From contig CAUYUJ010014204.1 of the NCBI GenBank assembly GCA_963575745.1, forward strand, positions 276,585 to 340,584: a stretch of DNA of 64,000 nucleotides, read 5' to 3'. The position numbers were made by a program, and so were the translations under genes. The stretch is from Prorocentrum cordatum (taxonomy: Eukaryota; Sar; Dinophyceae; Prorocentrales; Prorocentraceae). Under the pieces are notes generated by a model, which saw nothing but the letters and a program-made list of their open reading frames with translations, was not told the DNA's origin and searched no databases. Positions 19,621 through 30,820 of the stretch are shown in pieces. Each line of letters starts with the position of its first letter. Within the stretch, counting starts at the first letter, position 1.

Positions 19621-20500
19621 TGATAGGAAACCCAAGCTGACGCGCCACCGAGAACAGGTGTCCGTGCATGATGCGTTCGTAGAATTGCAAAAGCTCCGCA
19701 AGAGGTCGTGAACCGACCCAGCCCGCTCACACGCGCTAGCTGCATTTGTTCCCCAGAAGAGCTCGTGCGCATGGTGGCGTTCACAGCGCTGGCATAAGGG
19801 CTGGCGGGGACAGTGCCATCTCCTCGCAATGAAGCGTAGCAGTCCGATTGGGCGCACGCCTCCGCCGAACTTGGCGATTAACATCACGTTCGTCAAGAAG
19901 AGAGCGAGGTCCTGAGGTGGCTCTTCGAACCTCTGGAGCGGCACAGAAGACGGCGCTGCCGGTCCTCCGATGGGTCCAAAACCCAGCACGGATGAAATCC
20001 GCCCCACCCCAACTCAGTCGCCCGACTGCACTTCCTACATACCATCAGCAGGTCCTCCAGCGCGATGGGAGGGAGCGGCTCCTCGCCCTCAGGAACGGCC
20101 CACGTCGACGGACGCTGCCTCTCCCCTCGACGCACCAGAGCGAGACCCACTGGTCCAAAAGGCAATCGAGGGCGACTTGCCCGCAGACAGGGGCACCATC
20201 TCCCTTGACCGGGGAAGTGGAATTCTGGAGAGCCTCGCGAGAGGGAGCGCGCGAAGCTCTCCCTCCCCCTTCCACAAAGATGACCGCCCGAATCCTACAT
20301 TCCTCAAGCGCCTGCCTGGCGACCCCGCGCCTCCTCTTGCCCACCCCCACCCCCGAAACGTCCCGGAGGGGGGGTCGCGGCACTGGTCAACCGCCGCCTC
20401 AACGGCGAACTCCTCAAGGCCGGCCTGGGAGCGCAGCCCCGCGGTGGGATGCACTGCGGAGACCACGCCTACCAACATCCCCTGCCGCTTCAAAAGCAAG
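19621..20500 (-). pseudogene. Decayed LINE reverse transcriptase
   Basis: Two minus-strand frames carry LINE RT signatures. One is GWGGFHPCWVLDPSEDRQ (near 20060-20000), like the GxGWDGxHPR block ahead of RT in dinoflagellate LINEs. The other is FGGGVRPIGLLRFIARRWH (near 19860-19800), the PKxxGGxRPIxLL block. They are in different frames, so at least one frameshift separates them. Sequence beyond 19621 is lost into the CTC array, which removes motifs A to C. With the endonuclease piece upstream on the same strand (20811-21305) it looks like one old insertion. Not functional. Confidence 0.6.
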
Positions 20501-20810
20501 CACCCCCCTCAACTACCAAGCCGGCTTCGAGGAGTGTTCTGACAACGCGAACATACCGCGGAGCACGCAATCCGGGCAGCGGTCGATTGGCTGAACCTAA
20601 GCCTCTGATCCCTCCCGAACGACGCTGAGCGGCACCTTCTTACTCTTGGGACCTCCAGACCTCCCAGCATAGCCCATCAGACCTTGATCGATCCCATGAT
20701 CCTTGAGAAACCACCCCATCCACCAAATCACACCACTCCTGGACCATCAGCTCTAAGGAAACGTTTTCAGCTCCACCAGGACCCCAAGACCAGACATACT
20801 CACGAGGCTC

Positions 20811-21305
20811 TTGCTAGGGCCCAACGAGGCCCATCAGGAACGCCTTGAACTGAACCCGATCGCTGATCGCGGTCACGTGCGAGACCTTGGCCAACCTCAG
20901 CAGAACCAGGAGCGGGGGGCGCATCGGGGCCCCTTGGAGCACCTTGACCTCCTGAACACACGGAGCCAGAACCTCCGCCACTGCGAAGAAGCCCAGGACA
21001 CTACCCGACTCTTTCTCAACCTCCCCGCGGCCCCCCTCCTGGCTCTCTGGATCGAGGACCCGGCTGCCAGGCACGCCCTGAGGAGGACCCACCTGGACGC
21101 CTCCAGCGAGCACAGAGTCCTGCCCTCCTACCGCGCACGAATAGACAGGAGAGGGAAGCGCAACGATGGCGCCGCGTACCTTCTGGACCCACCCGGCGTC
21201 CTGAAGCAGGTCGGGTGGGAAGCCATAGTCGACCCGAAGTATCCAGGGCTGCCTTCGCCCCGGCAAAAACTCGCCGAGTAGATTGAGCAACGGAACATTG
21301 GGCAC
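20811..21305 (-). pseudogene. Decayed LINE endonuclease
   Basis: A 163-codon minus-strand frame contains RRQPWILRVDYGFPPDLLQD, corresponding to the PWILxGDFNxxPxxL motif of APE-type LINE endonucleases with the D and N altered. It then has LGFFAVAEVLAPCVQEVKVL, corresponding to the xDYFVVSxxLxxxV block, and MRPPLLVLLRLA in place of the RPHxPVRLRL end. The catalytic Asp, Asn and His positions are changed, so no activity is expected. Same strand and order as the RT remnant at 19621-20500. Confidence 0.55.
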
Positions 21306-22172
21306 GGATAACTCCAGGCCGCAAACGGACTACACCGCGACAACAAGGACGCCTCCTGGGAACTCCGCGTCGACGACCCTCGCAGTCACTCGGCTCGAGG
21401 CCCCCCTCGAAGAGAGCGCTTTGCATCAGAGTCAACGCCAGGGGAGATTGGACCGCCAGGGCCGTCACCGAGGAACTCTGATTGGCCCCCTCCCCAGCAC
21501 TGCGCGGAAGTCGCCAGGAAACCTACACGCCCCGCCTTTCGCGCCAGCCCCTGGCCGAAAGGGCCTCGTTGTTCGTCTTGGCGCGGGTCCGCTGACAACA
21601 TAACACTCGCGGTCTCTCGACGCCCCCAACTCTCTCGCCCACGGCCCACTCAAAGCCGTTCCCCGCCGTGCGCCACGAATTCGCATTCATGCCCAAGACG
21701 TGGTGCCGATCGGAGCTGACCTGGGACGGCTTCCTGACCCCTCCTCTTGGCGCATGCACCTCTCAGTGCGATACCAATCGAATTCGAAAGCATAACAACC
21801 CGACGAGATGTTGGCCCCTGGACTCCTCCTCCGCCTGACTGGGCCCCGTTCGATCCGAGCCTGAGTGACCAGTGCGCGCTCTCCCCCCTTGAGGCGGTCG
21901 GTAGCGTCTGATCCGTTTCCGCAGCAAGACTTGCGGCGTCTCCCAAGCCTCTTGACAGTTGGAGATAACGCCACCCAGTCCCACACTAGAACAAGGCCCG
22001 CGATCCCCATCAGGACGACCCCGACATTGACCTCCAGCACGCCATGGATCTTCGCCTATGGAAATGACACCACCCAGTCTGTGTGCTAACCCACCACCAG
22101 AACAAGGTTCGCCATCCACGTCGGCTCGATCTCGCAAAGAACTTCAAGGTACAACTGATCTCATTGATTGGA
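21306..22172. other. No gene resolved
   Basis: Probably older sequence of the same decayed LINE at its left end. From about 21970 onward a CACCCAGTC-containing motif with CCACCACCAGAACA recurs and appears again at 22378-22550 beyond the TIR-5 insertion. No intact frame. Confidence 0.4.
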
Positions 22173-22179
22173 AGTAACT

Positions 22180-22370
22180 CGGGAGCGGCCAAGAGGGGGG
22201 TGTCCAAGAGGGGGGGTGCAAATCATGACCGGCGGCATGTGCGCGGCCCAGCGGGGGGGCCTGGGACGAAATAAAATGAGAAGAGGCGCCATGAAATCGG
22301 AGGAAAAATCATGGCCCGCGCCATGAAATCCCCCCCCCCCTAGTCATCACCCCCCTCTTTCCCGCTCCCG
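22180..22370. mobile_element. TIR-5 MITE (copy a)
   Basis: Inverted ends CGGGAGCGGCCAAGAGGGGG and complement (CCCCCTCTTTCCCGCTCCCG) are flanked by the exact 7-bp direct repeat AGTAACT at 22173-22179 and 22371-22377. The 191-bp body contains ATGACCGGCGGCATGTGCGC and ATCATGGCCCGCGCCATGA. A longer copy lies at 46117-46470. Confidence 0.85.
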
Positions 22371-22868
22371 AGTAACTCCACCCAGCCCGACACGAGTCTG
22401 TCAGTGAACCCACCACCAGAACAGGGAGCGCCATCCCCTTCGGCTCGGCCCCGCCACGGGCCGCCACGGTGCCACTGATCTCCCTTCGCCGGAAATAGGG
22501 TCACCTGGTCCGTCGCCCCTGGAAACAAACCCACCCAGTCTGTCGGCCACGCCACTACAGTGGGGGCTCGGCCACAAGAAACCTCCGCAAGAAACCCAGC
22601 CCCGAAATACGCGATTTGTTCAGTGAAAATCCACATGTGTCGATCGAAACTCGTCAAGATCTGATTGGGAGCCCATCAGAATCCAAGAAACCCAGGGCAC
22701 CCTGGCAAAATCCAACTGGTTTCTTGGCACGCGCCCCCACTGTAGGGCTGCGGTCAGCTTCTCACGAGAAGCGAACTCGACCACCACCTCCTCGAGACCT
22801 CCGAGCACATCCCTTCAGCGCGCGCACCAAGGGGCACAAGCAGGGCTTCTGAAGGGATCGGCCACGCC

Positions 22869-23283
22869 TCACCAGTACTCAATCCCGAAAGTCTGGTACC
22901 CCTGCCGCGCGCGCTTGGCCGCGTGCTCGGCGAGCAGCTTGACCACCGCGGCAGAGGTGCCCCCTACTCCGGCGATGGTTCGTTCGAGAGTTCCGGGGAT
23001 CGGCCCCCATGAAGTCCGACTCGCCCAGGGGGACTGTGGGCCATATCCCCTCCAAGCGGGTGGTCCTCCTCCTGCCGAACGCTCCTTGCCGCCTTGGAAG
23101 CGACTGGCGGCGTCCTTCGCCGCCTGCACCACACGCTGCGGGGCGAGTCCCCCCGCATCCCCTGCACTTGGCCCTGCTGGCCCAATTGCCATGGACCCCG
23201 CACTTTCCGCACCCCCAGAAGGGCAGATGCGGCAGATGAGGCCCTGGTAACACACCGGACGGCACCATCCACTCGGACAGCAC
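22869..23283 (-). pseudogene. LINE ORF1-like fragment with RanBP2-type zinc finger
   Basis: On the minus strand one frame encodes WGCGKCGVHGNWASRAKCRG followed by CG (about 23190-23130), a C-x2-C...N-W-A-S-R-x2-C-x2-C finger close to the RanBP2 type. A second frame then carries QRVVQAAKDAASRF and ends at 22869 with TFGIEYW. A frameshift therefore lies just after the finger. Such fingers are found in proteins encoded ahead of dinoflagellate LINE RTs. It lies upstream, on the same strand, of the endonuclease and RT remnants at 19.6-21.3 kb and may be the 5' part of that element. Upstream coding-like sequence to about 23900 is too broken to annotate. Confidence 0.5.
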
Positions 23284-23910
23284 GGAAGGGATAGACTGCT
23301 TGGCTCACGCCCATACTCCGTTCCGAAGCATGTGAGAGCAAGCACGAGCGCCCTCTCAACGGCTCGCGCCAAAACGGCTAGGAAGAGGAGGAGGAGGAGG
23401 AGGAGGAGGAGGAGGAGGAAGCAGCACCAGCAAGCCCAGGCCGAAGCTGCCAGGGTCGACGGCCGAAAGGTCTCGCTCGTGCTGCAGCTCTCGGATGCCG
23501 ACCAGGTCGCTCCCGCCTTTTCAGCTGTGCAAAAGCCCTTTTGGTCGCCCTTGCCTCTGCCTCTGCCGTCTGGGACTCCTGGCTTCCGCTGCCTATCGTT
23601 CGTGGAGGTCTCGAGGATGCCTGGCGCAGGTTGTCCGAGCACGGAGCCACTCGGCAGAGCACTCGAGGCCCGCCCCGCGCCCGTGTCGTTTCCGCCTCGA
23701 GTGCCTGGGCACATAGGCACGCACGGCCCACAGTGGTCCCGCCCGTCCATTGGCGCCTTCTCTCCCCGTGCCCTCTCCCCCTCGCCTCTTGGGGCGCGCG
23801 CTGGCTCGTCTTGTGGGGGCGCGGACTCGGGGAAGGGTGGCCGACCATCTCGAGTGCCGAGAGTCTGAGAACGGTGCCCTGCTGCAGGCCATTCCGCAGG
23901 TCGTCCGCCT

Positions 23911-24079
23911 CCTCCTCCTCCGCCTCCTCCTCCTCCTCCTCCTCCTCCTCCTCCTCCTCCTCCTCCTCCTCCTCCTCCTCCTCCTCCTCCTCCTCCTCCT
24001 CCTCCTCCTCCTCCTCCTCCTCCTCCTCCTCCTCCTCCTCCTCCTCCTCCTCCTCCTCCTCCTCCTCCTCCTCCTCCTG
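23911..24079 (+). repeat. (CTC)n microsatellite
   Basis: About 170 bp of very pure CTC. Confidence 0.95.
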
Positions 24080-24380
24080 GGGCGCCTCGCCGAACACGCG
24101 GACCATCGACGCCCCTGGGGCCCCCCTGGTTCGACACGCAGCTTTTCCGGCAGTGGCAGTGGCCTCTGGCACCCTGCAGCACAGGCGCCTCTCCTGCCCC
24201 CTCCTCGGGGAGAGGCGTGCGGGGCCTCGCCGCCATCTCTCGCGGGCCGGCTCGCGGTTGCGCGCGAGCAGCCTCTGCCTCGCCCCCCTCGCCGAGGGAC
24301 CGTTCGTGCCCTCTTGCCGTCCTCCCTCCTGCTCCCGGGCCTCCAGCGCTCCGGCTCCTCGGGAATGGTTCCCTGCAGGG

Positions 24381-24540
24381 TTAAGTCGGGCCTGTCCCTC
24401 TGCAGGAGGAGTATTCAAAAATAGTCCGAACATAGTCTGGGGACCACTTTAGAATTATTTTCTGGCCATGTGGGAATAGTTTTGAGTATTTTCTTATTCT
24501 TCGTCGACAATCCCCCTGTAGGGGGACAGGCCCGACCTAA
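24381..24540. mobile_element. TIR-2 MITE (copy b)
   Basis: Inverted ends TTAAGTCGGGCCTGTCCC and complement. Flanking 8-bp direct repeat CTGCAGGG (24373-24380) and CTGCACGG (24541-24548), one mismatch. AT-rich core with AAAATAGTC. Confidence 0.85.
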
Positions 24541-24549
24541 CTGCACGGG

Positions 24550-25640
24550 CATGCTTTTCTGGACGGAAGCGTGCGCGACCCGTGTTTCGTCGCTAGCCCA
24601 GCAGGGCTTGGCGTGGCCGTGCGTCCAGGCTTCCCCCGGCCGTCCGCCGTGCTGCGGCTATCTCCGCTAGACGTGGGTTGTTGTGGTTGATGGCGACACG
24701 GTGCCTGTGCCGTAGACGCCCTCGGCCGGAGGCCGAGAAAGTAGTTGGAGGTGTAGAAAATGACGGCTAGACGTGGATGCCCTCGAGCTTCGGGCCCTGC
24801 TGCAGGGCTCGTGCTTCTCGCTGCCAGGCGCCACCTTCTGCAGCGGCTCCGGGCATGTTGTGGATGGCGTGGTGGCGAGAGGGCCCGAGAGCACCTGCTC
24901 CGCTCGCAGCGCGCAGAGACCCCGGCGCACGATGTGGCAAAGGACTGCGGACTGGGGGGGGGGTCCCTCTCCCTGGTCTTAACTCAAAGGATATGCCATG
25001 CACGCCGCAGTCGAGCCAGGCCAGGTGGATCGCTCCCACAAAAGTTGGCAACACGACCTGGCCGACCAGCATGCTAGGCAGGCCTCCGACTTCAAGCGTC
25101 TTCCGACCCCTCGCCGTGCCCCGCCCGAGAACGAGGCCAGAGCTCCTTCGGAGCCTGCCGCCTGGGCTGCCAAAGCTGGGCAGGCCCCGGGCGGCCACCG
25201 ACCCCGCCCACGTCGCACGAGGGCGCCGAGGCGAAGCCCCGCGCCCCGGCGCTCTCCGCCCTGCCCCCCGAGCCCCTGAGGGGCTCGGAAGACATTCGAA
25301 ATTCGCTGGCCACACGGCATCCACACGAACGCCCGAGCCACAGGATCGATCGACGTGCGCACATCTGGAAAAAAGGGAAAATAAGAATGAAAAACGAAGA
25401 CGCAAAGCCACGCGGAATTCACTCTTAGCACCGGCGAAACCAGCCCCTCGCAGCCCACCCCCCGCAGCTTGCCCTCCGCGGACCTCGCGAGCACGCCGGG
25501 GGGCACGCCGCCCCGCGGGCGGCAGAGGCCTCCGGCGGCCCGCCCGCGCTCGGGCCTGCCGAGGCACGGGCCCGCGGAGGCCCGGCCCGCGCAGCCCGCG
25601 GCGCCAGCGGCCTGTGGGCGCCGCCCCCGCCCCGCCTCTC
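24550..25640. other. No gene resolved
   Basis: GC-rich sequence with overlapping open frames on both strands. A hydrophobic minus-strand stretch (LVGQVVLPTFVGAIHLAWLD, near 25060-25000) could be part of an exon, but no splice sites or family were recognised. Confidence 0.4.
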
Positions 25641-25642
25641 TC

Positions 25643-25827
25643 CCCAGACCTCCTCGCGTCGTGAAAAAATCACGACGGGAGGTTTTTCGCTATTTTCGGC
25701 CTCCGGGGGCCCTCGCCGGGCCTCGGGACCGTCAAAAAACGACTCAGGACGAACAACCGGTCCCGGGGAATGGGTCGGGACCTCTGGGGGTCGCGTCATG
25801 AAAAAATCATGACGTCGGGGGTCTGGG
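25643..25827 (+). mobile_element. TIR-4 element (copy a)
   Basis: Begins CCCAGACCTC and ends GGGGTCTGGG. Just inside each end is a mini-hairpin with an AAAA(A) loop: CGTGAAAAAATCACG at the left and CGTCATGAAAAAATCATGACG-like sequence at the right. The body shares GGGGGCCCTCGCCGGGCCTC and GACTCAGGACGAAC with five other copies. Flanks share CTCTCCC, a possible duplication. Confidence 0.8.
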
Positions 25828-25867
25828 TCTCTCCCTGCCCAGGGCCTCCTCGCCCGTCCCCCTGGGC

Positions 25868-25995
25868 TGGCCATCGCTTGAACGTCCATCCCCTGTGCTC
25901 TTTTCGGTCTCGTGCGCAGCTTTTTCGCCAAATGATCAAGGATGCTCCTCGATGGTCCTCGCCGAACGGAAAATGCACACGTCCGAGCGATGCCA
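25868..25995 (+). mobile_element. TIR-3 MITE (copy a)
   Basis: Inverted ends TGGCCATCGCTTGAACGT and complement (ACGTCCGAGCGATGCCA). The internal TTTTTCGCCAAATGATCAAGG matches the copy at 44223-44350 over its full length. Confidence 0.8.
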
Positions 25996-26380
25996 AGTGG
26001 GGGCCTGGCGCCCCTTGGGGGCCCTGGCCCTGGGCGGGCACCGGATCCGCCAGGCCGTGGCATCCCCTGGCTTTCGGGCCTGGGAGACCGCCCGTCTCGC
26101 GCGCGCGGGGTGGGGGGGCACGCCCCTGCCGCCCGGCCCTCTGGCGCGGCAGCGGCGGCCCACACCCGTCCCCGCCCCCCGCAGACGCGGCCGCGCCCGC
26201 GTCAGGTGGCCCTCCCGCTGACGAGCAGCGGCGAGCGCGGCTGGCAGCGTCTCTCGCTGCAGCCGCCGCCGCCGCCGCCGCCGCCGTCGGGGCGGGCTCG
26301 GGGACGGAGGTTCGGGTTTGTGTTTCTTCTGGTGGCTGGAATCGAACCTGGCCGCAACGTCGAGCCTAGGAGAAGGGAGC

Positions 26381-26701
26381 AGGAGGAGGAAGCAGGCGGA
26401 GGAGGAAGCAGGCGGAGGAGGAAGCAGGAGGAGGAGGAAGGAAGAGGAGGAGGAGCAGCAGGAGGAGGAGGAGAAGCAGGAGGAGGCAGAGAAGGAGGAG
26501 GGGGGCGCAGGGAGCAGGGCGCAGGGAGCAGGGCGCGCGAGCCGCCAGCACGCGGAAGAAGGAGTGGAAGGAGGCAAGGGGACGAGGGGAGGAGGGACCA
26601 CGAGGGGGAGGGAGGGAGGAGGGGCAGGGGGCTCGTGCGCGCCCGCGGAGGGCCACGAGGGTACAGGCAGAAATACAAAGGGCAGCCACCGACGACGACG
26701 A

Positions 26702-26758
<57 letters not shown>

Positions 26759-26904
26759 TTGAGGCAAAGAAGAAGGAGAAGGAGAAGCAGAAGGAGAAGA
26801 AGAATGAGAAGAAGAATAATAATCATAAGACGAACGATGACGGCGAAACGACACAACAACGACGAGCGACCGCAGCGACGCAAACGACCACGACGACGAT
26901 GACA

Positions 26905-26953
<49 letters not shown>

Positions 26954-27793
26954 ATGCGTGAGGAGGACGGCCCGGGGGGGAGGGTTGGCTGGAGCGAGGG
27001 ACGGCTGGGAGGAGGAGAAGGAGAAGGAGGAGGAGGAGGAGGGGGAGGAGGAGAAGGAGGAGGAGGAGGAGGAAGGAGGGGGAGGAGGAGGAGGAGGAGG
27101 GAGGAGGAGGAGGAGGGAGGAGGAGGAGGAGGAGGAGGAGGAGGAGGGAGGGAGGAGGAGGACGACGACGAGGAGGAGGATAAGGAGGAGGAGGAAGGAG
27201 GAGGAGGAGGAGGAGGAGGAGGAGGAGGAGGAGGAGGAGCGAGGGGGAGGAGGACGACAGGCTCGCGTCGCAACGACGTCGCCGCGCTGGTCTTCCGACG
27301 CCGTGCGGCCCGCCCCGCCTTGATCACTCGACATCGACCGATCCTGTGCCCGATGGCAGCTAAGACGAAGCCAGGACGAAAGTAACATCGGGTGATGATG
27401 AATCCCCCTGTCCTTCTGCTCTCTCTCTCTCTCTCTCTCCATTTCCCCGCTGCACCCCTCCCCCCTCCCCCTTCCCCCTTCCCCCTCCTCCTCCTCCTCC
27501 TCCTCCTCCTGTTAGTATTATTCTTATTATTATTATTATGTGTCTTCTTCTTCTTATTATTATTATTGTGCTTCTTATTAATAGTATTATTATTAGTATT
27601 ATTATGCTTATTATTATTATTAGTATTCGTATTATTATTTTTATTCTTATTATTATAAATAATATTATTAGTATCAGTATTAGTATTATTACTATTATTA
27701 GTATTAGTATTATCATTATTATTATTAGTATTATGAATTGTATTATTCCTTCTCCTCCTCATCCACCTCTTCCTCATCCTCCTCCTCCTCCTT
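26381..27793. repeat. Run of microsatellites: GGA, ACG, GGA, CT, TTA, CTC
   Basis: GGA/CAG-rich 26381-26510; (ACG)n about 26694-26757 and 26884-26950; (GGA)n 27010-27240; (CT)n 27418-27440; (CTC)n 27483-27510; (TTA)n with variants 27515-27740; CTC to 27793. The TTA block is unusually AT-rich for this window. Confidence 0.9.
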
Positions 27794-28127
27794 CGGGGAT
27801 CTACTGACCCAGGACGAAGATAAAATCGGTTGAGGACAAATCGAGAATCTCTGAGATCTTGCGGCTCTGGAGGATGTCTCGGGCACCACGGCCCTCTCAG
27901 AGCGTTCCAGAACGCCCTGAGAACGCTCCAAAACGCTCGGAAGCGGATTTATCCTCGTCCTAGCGCCGTCCGAGCAGCGTTCACAATACACGCCTGCGAC
28001 AGGGGTCGCTGCCGCTTCGACGCGGCGGGAACCAACCAGACGAGGGGTGGAGCCCCGGCCTCCGACGGACCGGAGAAGCGCGCCACGAAGGGGGCGCTCC
28101 ACTCCTGTAGTGTTCTTCTCAGCACCC

Positions 28128-28325
28128 AGGAGGAGGAGGAGGAGGAGGAGGAGGAGGAGGAGGAGGAGGAGGAGGGAGGAAGACGAGGAGAAGGAGGAGG
28201 AGGAGGAGGAGGAGGAGGAGGAGGAGGAGGAGGAGGAGGAGGAGGAGGAGAGGAGGAGGAGGAGGAGGAGGAGGAGGAGGAGGAGGAGGAGGAGGAGGAA
28301 GGAGGAGGAGGAGGAGGAGGAGGAG
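28128..28325 (+). repeat. (GGA)n microsatellite
   Basis: About 200 bp of GGA/GAG. The preceding 27794-28127 holds no recognised gene. Confidence 0.95.
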
Positions 28326-28652
28326 CGGGGGGGCACAGCCCCTGGGTACCAGCAAAAACTTCAAATCGCCCCATAGCGCAAAAAAACGGCTCCCATTCTG
28401 CCTGCGCCGCCCCAGGCAACCCGCGCGGACCTCCGGACGCTGAGGCCTACAACGGCACTGATGTTTGGCACTGTGGTCCGAGTGCTGTCCGAGGGAAGCT
28501 CGCTCAGGAACGAGGCCCCTGTTCGGCCCGACTGCCCACGGAGGTCCGAGGATCGAGGACGGGACACTGAATGCCCAGACTGAAAACCAAAAACTCCACC
28601 GACTGGGCTTCGTCGGACTCGATCTCATGCGCGCGGGAGCGCGCGCGGGAGG

Positions 28653-29160
28653 AGAGGAGGAGGAGGAGGAGGAGGAGGAGGAGGAGGAGGAGGAGGAGGA
28701 AAAGGGAAAGGAGGAGGAGGAGGAGGAGGGTGAGGAGAAAGAGGAGGAGGAGGAGGAGGAGGAGAAGAAGGAGAAGGAGGAGGAGGAGGAGAAGGAGGAG
28801 GAGGAGGCTATGGCTTATCACCGGAGCCCGCGCAACGCAACAAGGAGGAGCAGGAAGAGGAGGAGGGGGAGGAGGAGGAGGAGGAAAAGGAGGCGGAGGC
28901 GGAGGAGGAGGAGGAGGAGGAGGAGGAGGAGAAGGAGGAGGCGTGCGCGGTTGCGCGCGCGGAGGGGGAGGAGGGAGGACGAGCAGGAGGGGGAGGACGA
29001 AAAGGGAGGACGATGAGGGGCAAAGGAGGGAGGGCAGGAGGGGAGGACGAGCAGGGGAGGACGAGGAGGGGCCAAGGGGGGGGAGAGGAGGGAGGACGAA
29101 GAGGGAGACGAGGACGAAAAGGGAGGACGAGGAGGGACAACGTGGGGGGAAGGGGAGGAG
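28653..29160 (+). repeat. (GGA)n and (GGACGA)-rich array
   Basis: Two GGA blocks separated by a short unique stretch at 28807-28850, then a looser GGACGAGGA pattern. Confidence 0.9.
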
Positions 29161-29189
29161 GAGCGGTGGCCACGACTTGGCCCTCTCGC

Positions 29190-29311
29190 CTGTAGCTCTC
29201 GTCGCTGGGCTCCTCCACGTCGAAGGCGACGCGGTCCCCGACGGCGAGACCGCTCTCGGGCTCCTCCCACTTGGGTATCAGCGGGTCCCTGCCGTAAACG
29301 TCCGAAATGTC
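29190..29311 (-). CDS. Exon of a cold-shock-domain-like protein
   Basis: The minus-strand frame after a good acceptor (TGGTCCTTCCAG) reads DISDVYGRDPLIPKWEEPES and continues GLAVGDRVAFDVEEPSDESY. This fits the second half of a dinoflagellate cold-shock-type nucleic-acid-binding domain, where a GRDxxL block is followed by GxxVGDxVxFxVE. It parallels the better supported gene at 42908-44004. A possible GC donor follows (CTACAG, then GCGAGA). The array at 28653-29160 lies beyond it and the 29346-29580 array lies upstream, so the rest of the gene is not visible. The earlier strands of the fold are missing here. Confidence 0.4.
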
Positions 29312-29345
29312 CTGGAAGGACCAGGGAAGGGGGAGACAACAAGGG

Positions 29346-29580
29346 CCCTCCTCCTCCCTCCTCCTCCTCCTCCTCCTCCTCCTCCTCCTCCTCCTCCTCC
29401 TCTCCTCCTCCTCCTCCTCCTCCCTCCTCCTCCTCCTCCTCCTCCTCCTCCTCCTCCTCCTCCTTCTCCTCCCCCTCAGTCTCCTCCTTTTCCTCCTTCC
29501 TCTCCTCCTCCTCCTCCTCCTCCTCCTCCTCCTCCTCCTCCTCCTCCTCCTCCTCCTTCCCCTCCTCCGCCTCCTCCTCC
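29346..29580 (+). repeat. (CTC)n microsatellite
   Basis: About 235 bp of CTC with T and C interruptions. Confidence 0.95.
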
Positions 29581-29934
29581 TGGATGGGGGGGGCACGCCA
29601 CTCGATCAAGGCCGGCCTGGAACTCATCCACTGCATCCATCACCATTTTCTCCGTCCGAACGAGGCCGACCCAAGAGCTGAGCCGCGCGTGGGAGCTAAC
29701 CAAATGAACTCGTTAGACGCGTCCCTGAGTCAGCCCTGCGGCCCGGTCTCAACCAAGGGGGACTTTCTGAACTCCAATGTTGTGTCCCCATGTGCATCGC
29801 AGCACCTCCAAAGCAACTCGAGAGGACCCCGCTGGAAAAAGCGATGTGTGCTGGCTAGCAAAAACGCATGGGGGCTCGCCCTGCCTCTCGGCTAGCTTGG
29901 TCACCTCGCCCCCACTCGGGGCCCCCACTGTCAG

Positions 29935-30119
29935 CCCCAGAGATCCGACGTCGTGATTTTTTCAATGCGGGGTCCCCGGAGGTCTCGACCCATTCCCCAG
30001 GACCGGTTTTTCATCCTGAGTCGTTTTTTGACGGTCCCGAGGCCCGGCGAGGGCCCCCAGGGGCCGAAAGGAGCGAAAACCCTCCGTCGTGATTTTTTCA
30101 GGACGTTGGATCTCTGGGG
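29935..30119 (-). mobile_element. TIR-4 element (copy b), inverted
   Basis: Ends CCCCAGAGATCC and complement GGATCTCTGGGG. The body is the reverse complement of the 25643 copy, with CCGGTTTTTCATCCTGAGTC. The stem of the terminal mini-hairpin is broken in this copy. Confidence 0.75.
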
Positions 30120-30320
30120 CCCTCGAGAAACCTGGCGACCCTGGCCCCGCGCAGCTCCCAGGGCCTGCGGGGCCCCACCGCTGCACGAGGACCCAAAGGG
30201 CACTGCTCCGACCTCCGGCAGGAGGTCAAAGTTTGCGGGGAGCCCGCGCGCGAGAGGGCCCGAGGGGGGCAAGCTCCGAGCGAGGAGCAAAACCTACGGC
30301 CCTGGTTCAACCAGGGACAC

Positions 30321-30415
30321 CTCCTCCTCCTCCTCCTCCTCCTCCTCCTCCTCCTCCTCCTCCTCCTCCTCCTCCTCCTCCTCCTCCTCCTCCTCCTCCT
30401 CCTCCTCCTCCTCCT
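30321..30415 (+). repeat. (CTC)n microsatellite
   Basis: About 95 bp of pure CTC. Confidence 0.95.
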
Positions 30416-30820
30416 GGTGGGGCTTGGACAGCGCCATGCAACAAAAAGCACGGATGCCACCCCCCGTGCTGCTTCCTCCATCTCCGCGCCCCACTCTCGC
30501 GCGACAGCGCATCGGCTTGCCCTGCCCGCGCGCGCTTCCAGCCACTTCTGCGAGGATGGTCGAGTCCCGTGACCAAGTGGAGGGCGACAAAGAGGATGCC
30601 CATGTCGCTCACGCGGACCGATGGACCGGTCCCCTGGGCCTCCAGGCCTGCCGAGCGCCCCCCCTCCCCCCCCCCCGCGCTGCTCTCTTGATCGATCGGT
30701 AGACTGGCACACGATGCAGATGCTCGTTTGGTCATGGCCGAGACTCCACCACGACGCTCACCGCTCGAGGTGCCCACTGCCGGCCGCGAGGTGGCCGACC
30801 AGCCGCGCCCGCCCAGACGC

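Noticed and set aside
24998-25279. Plus-strand 93-codon frame
   Set aside because: The minus strand is equally open with a hydrophobic stretch; no motif decides the strand.
25643-25827. GTCATGAAAAAATCATGAC as a transcription terminator hairpin
   Set aside because: It recurs at the ends of six copies of a dispersed element in both orientations, so it belongs to the element.
26867-26950. (ACG)n arrays as coding Thr tracts
   Set aside because: No flanking protein-like sequence; part of a series of microsatellites.
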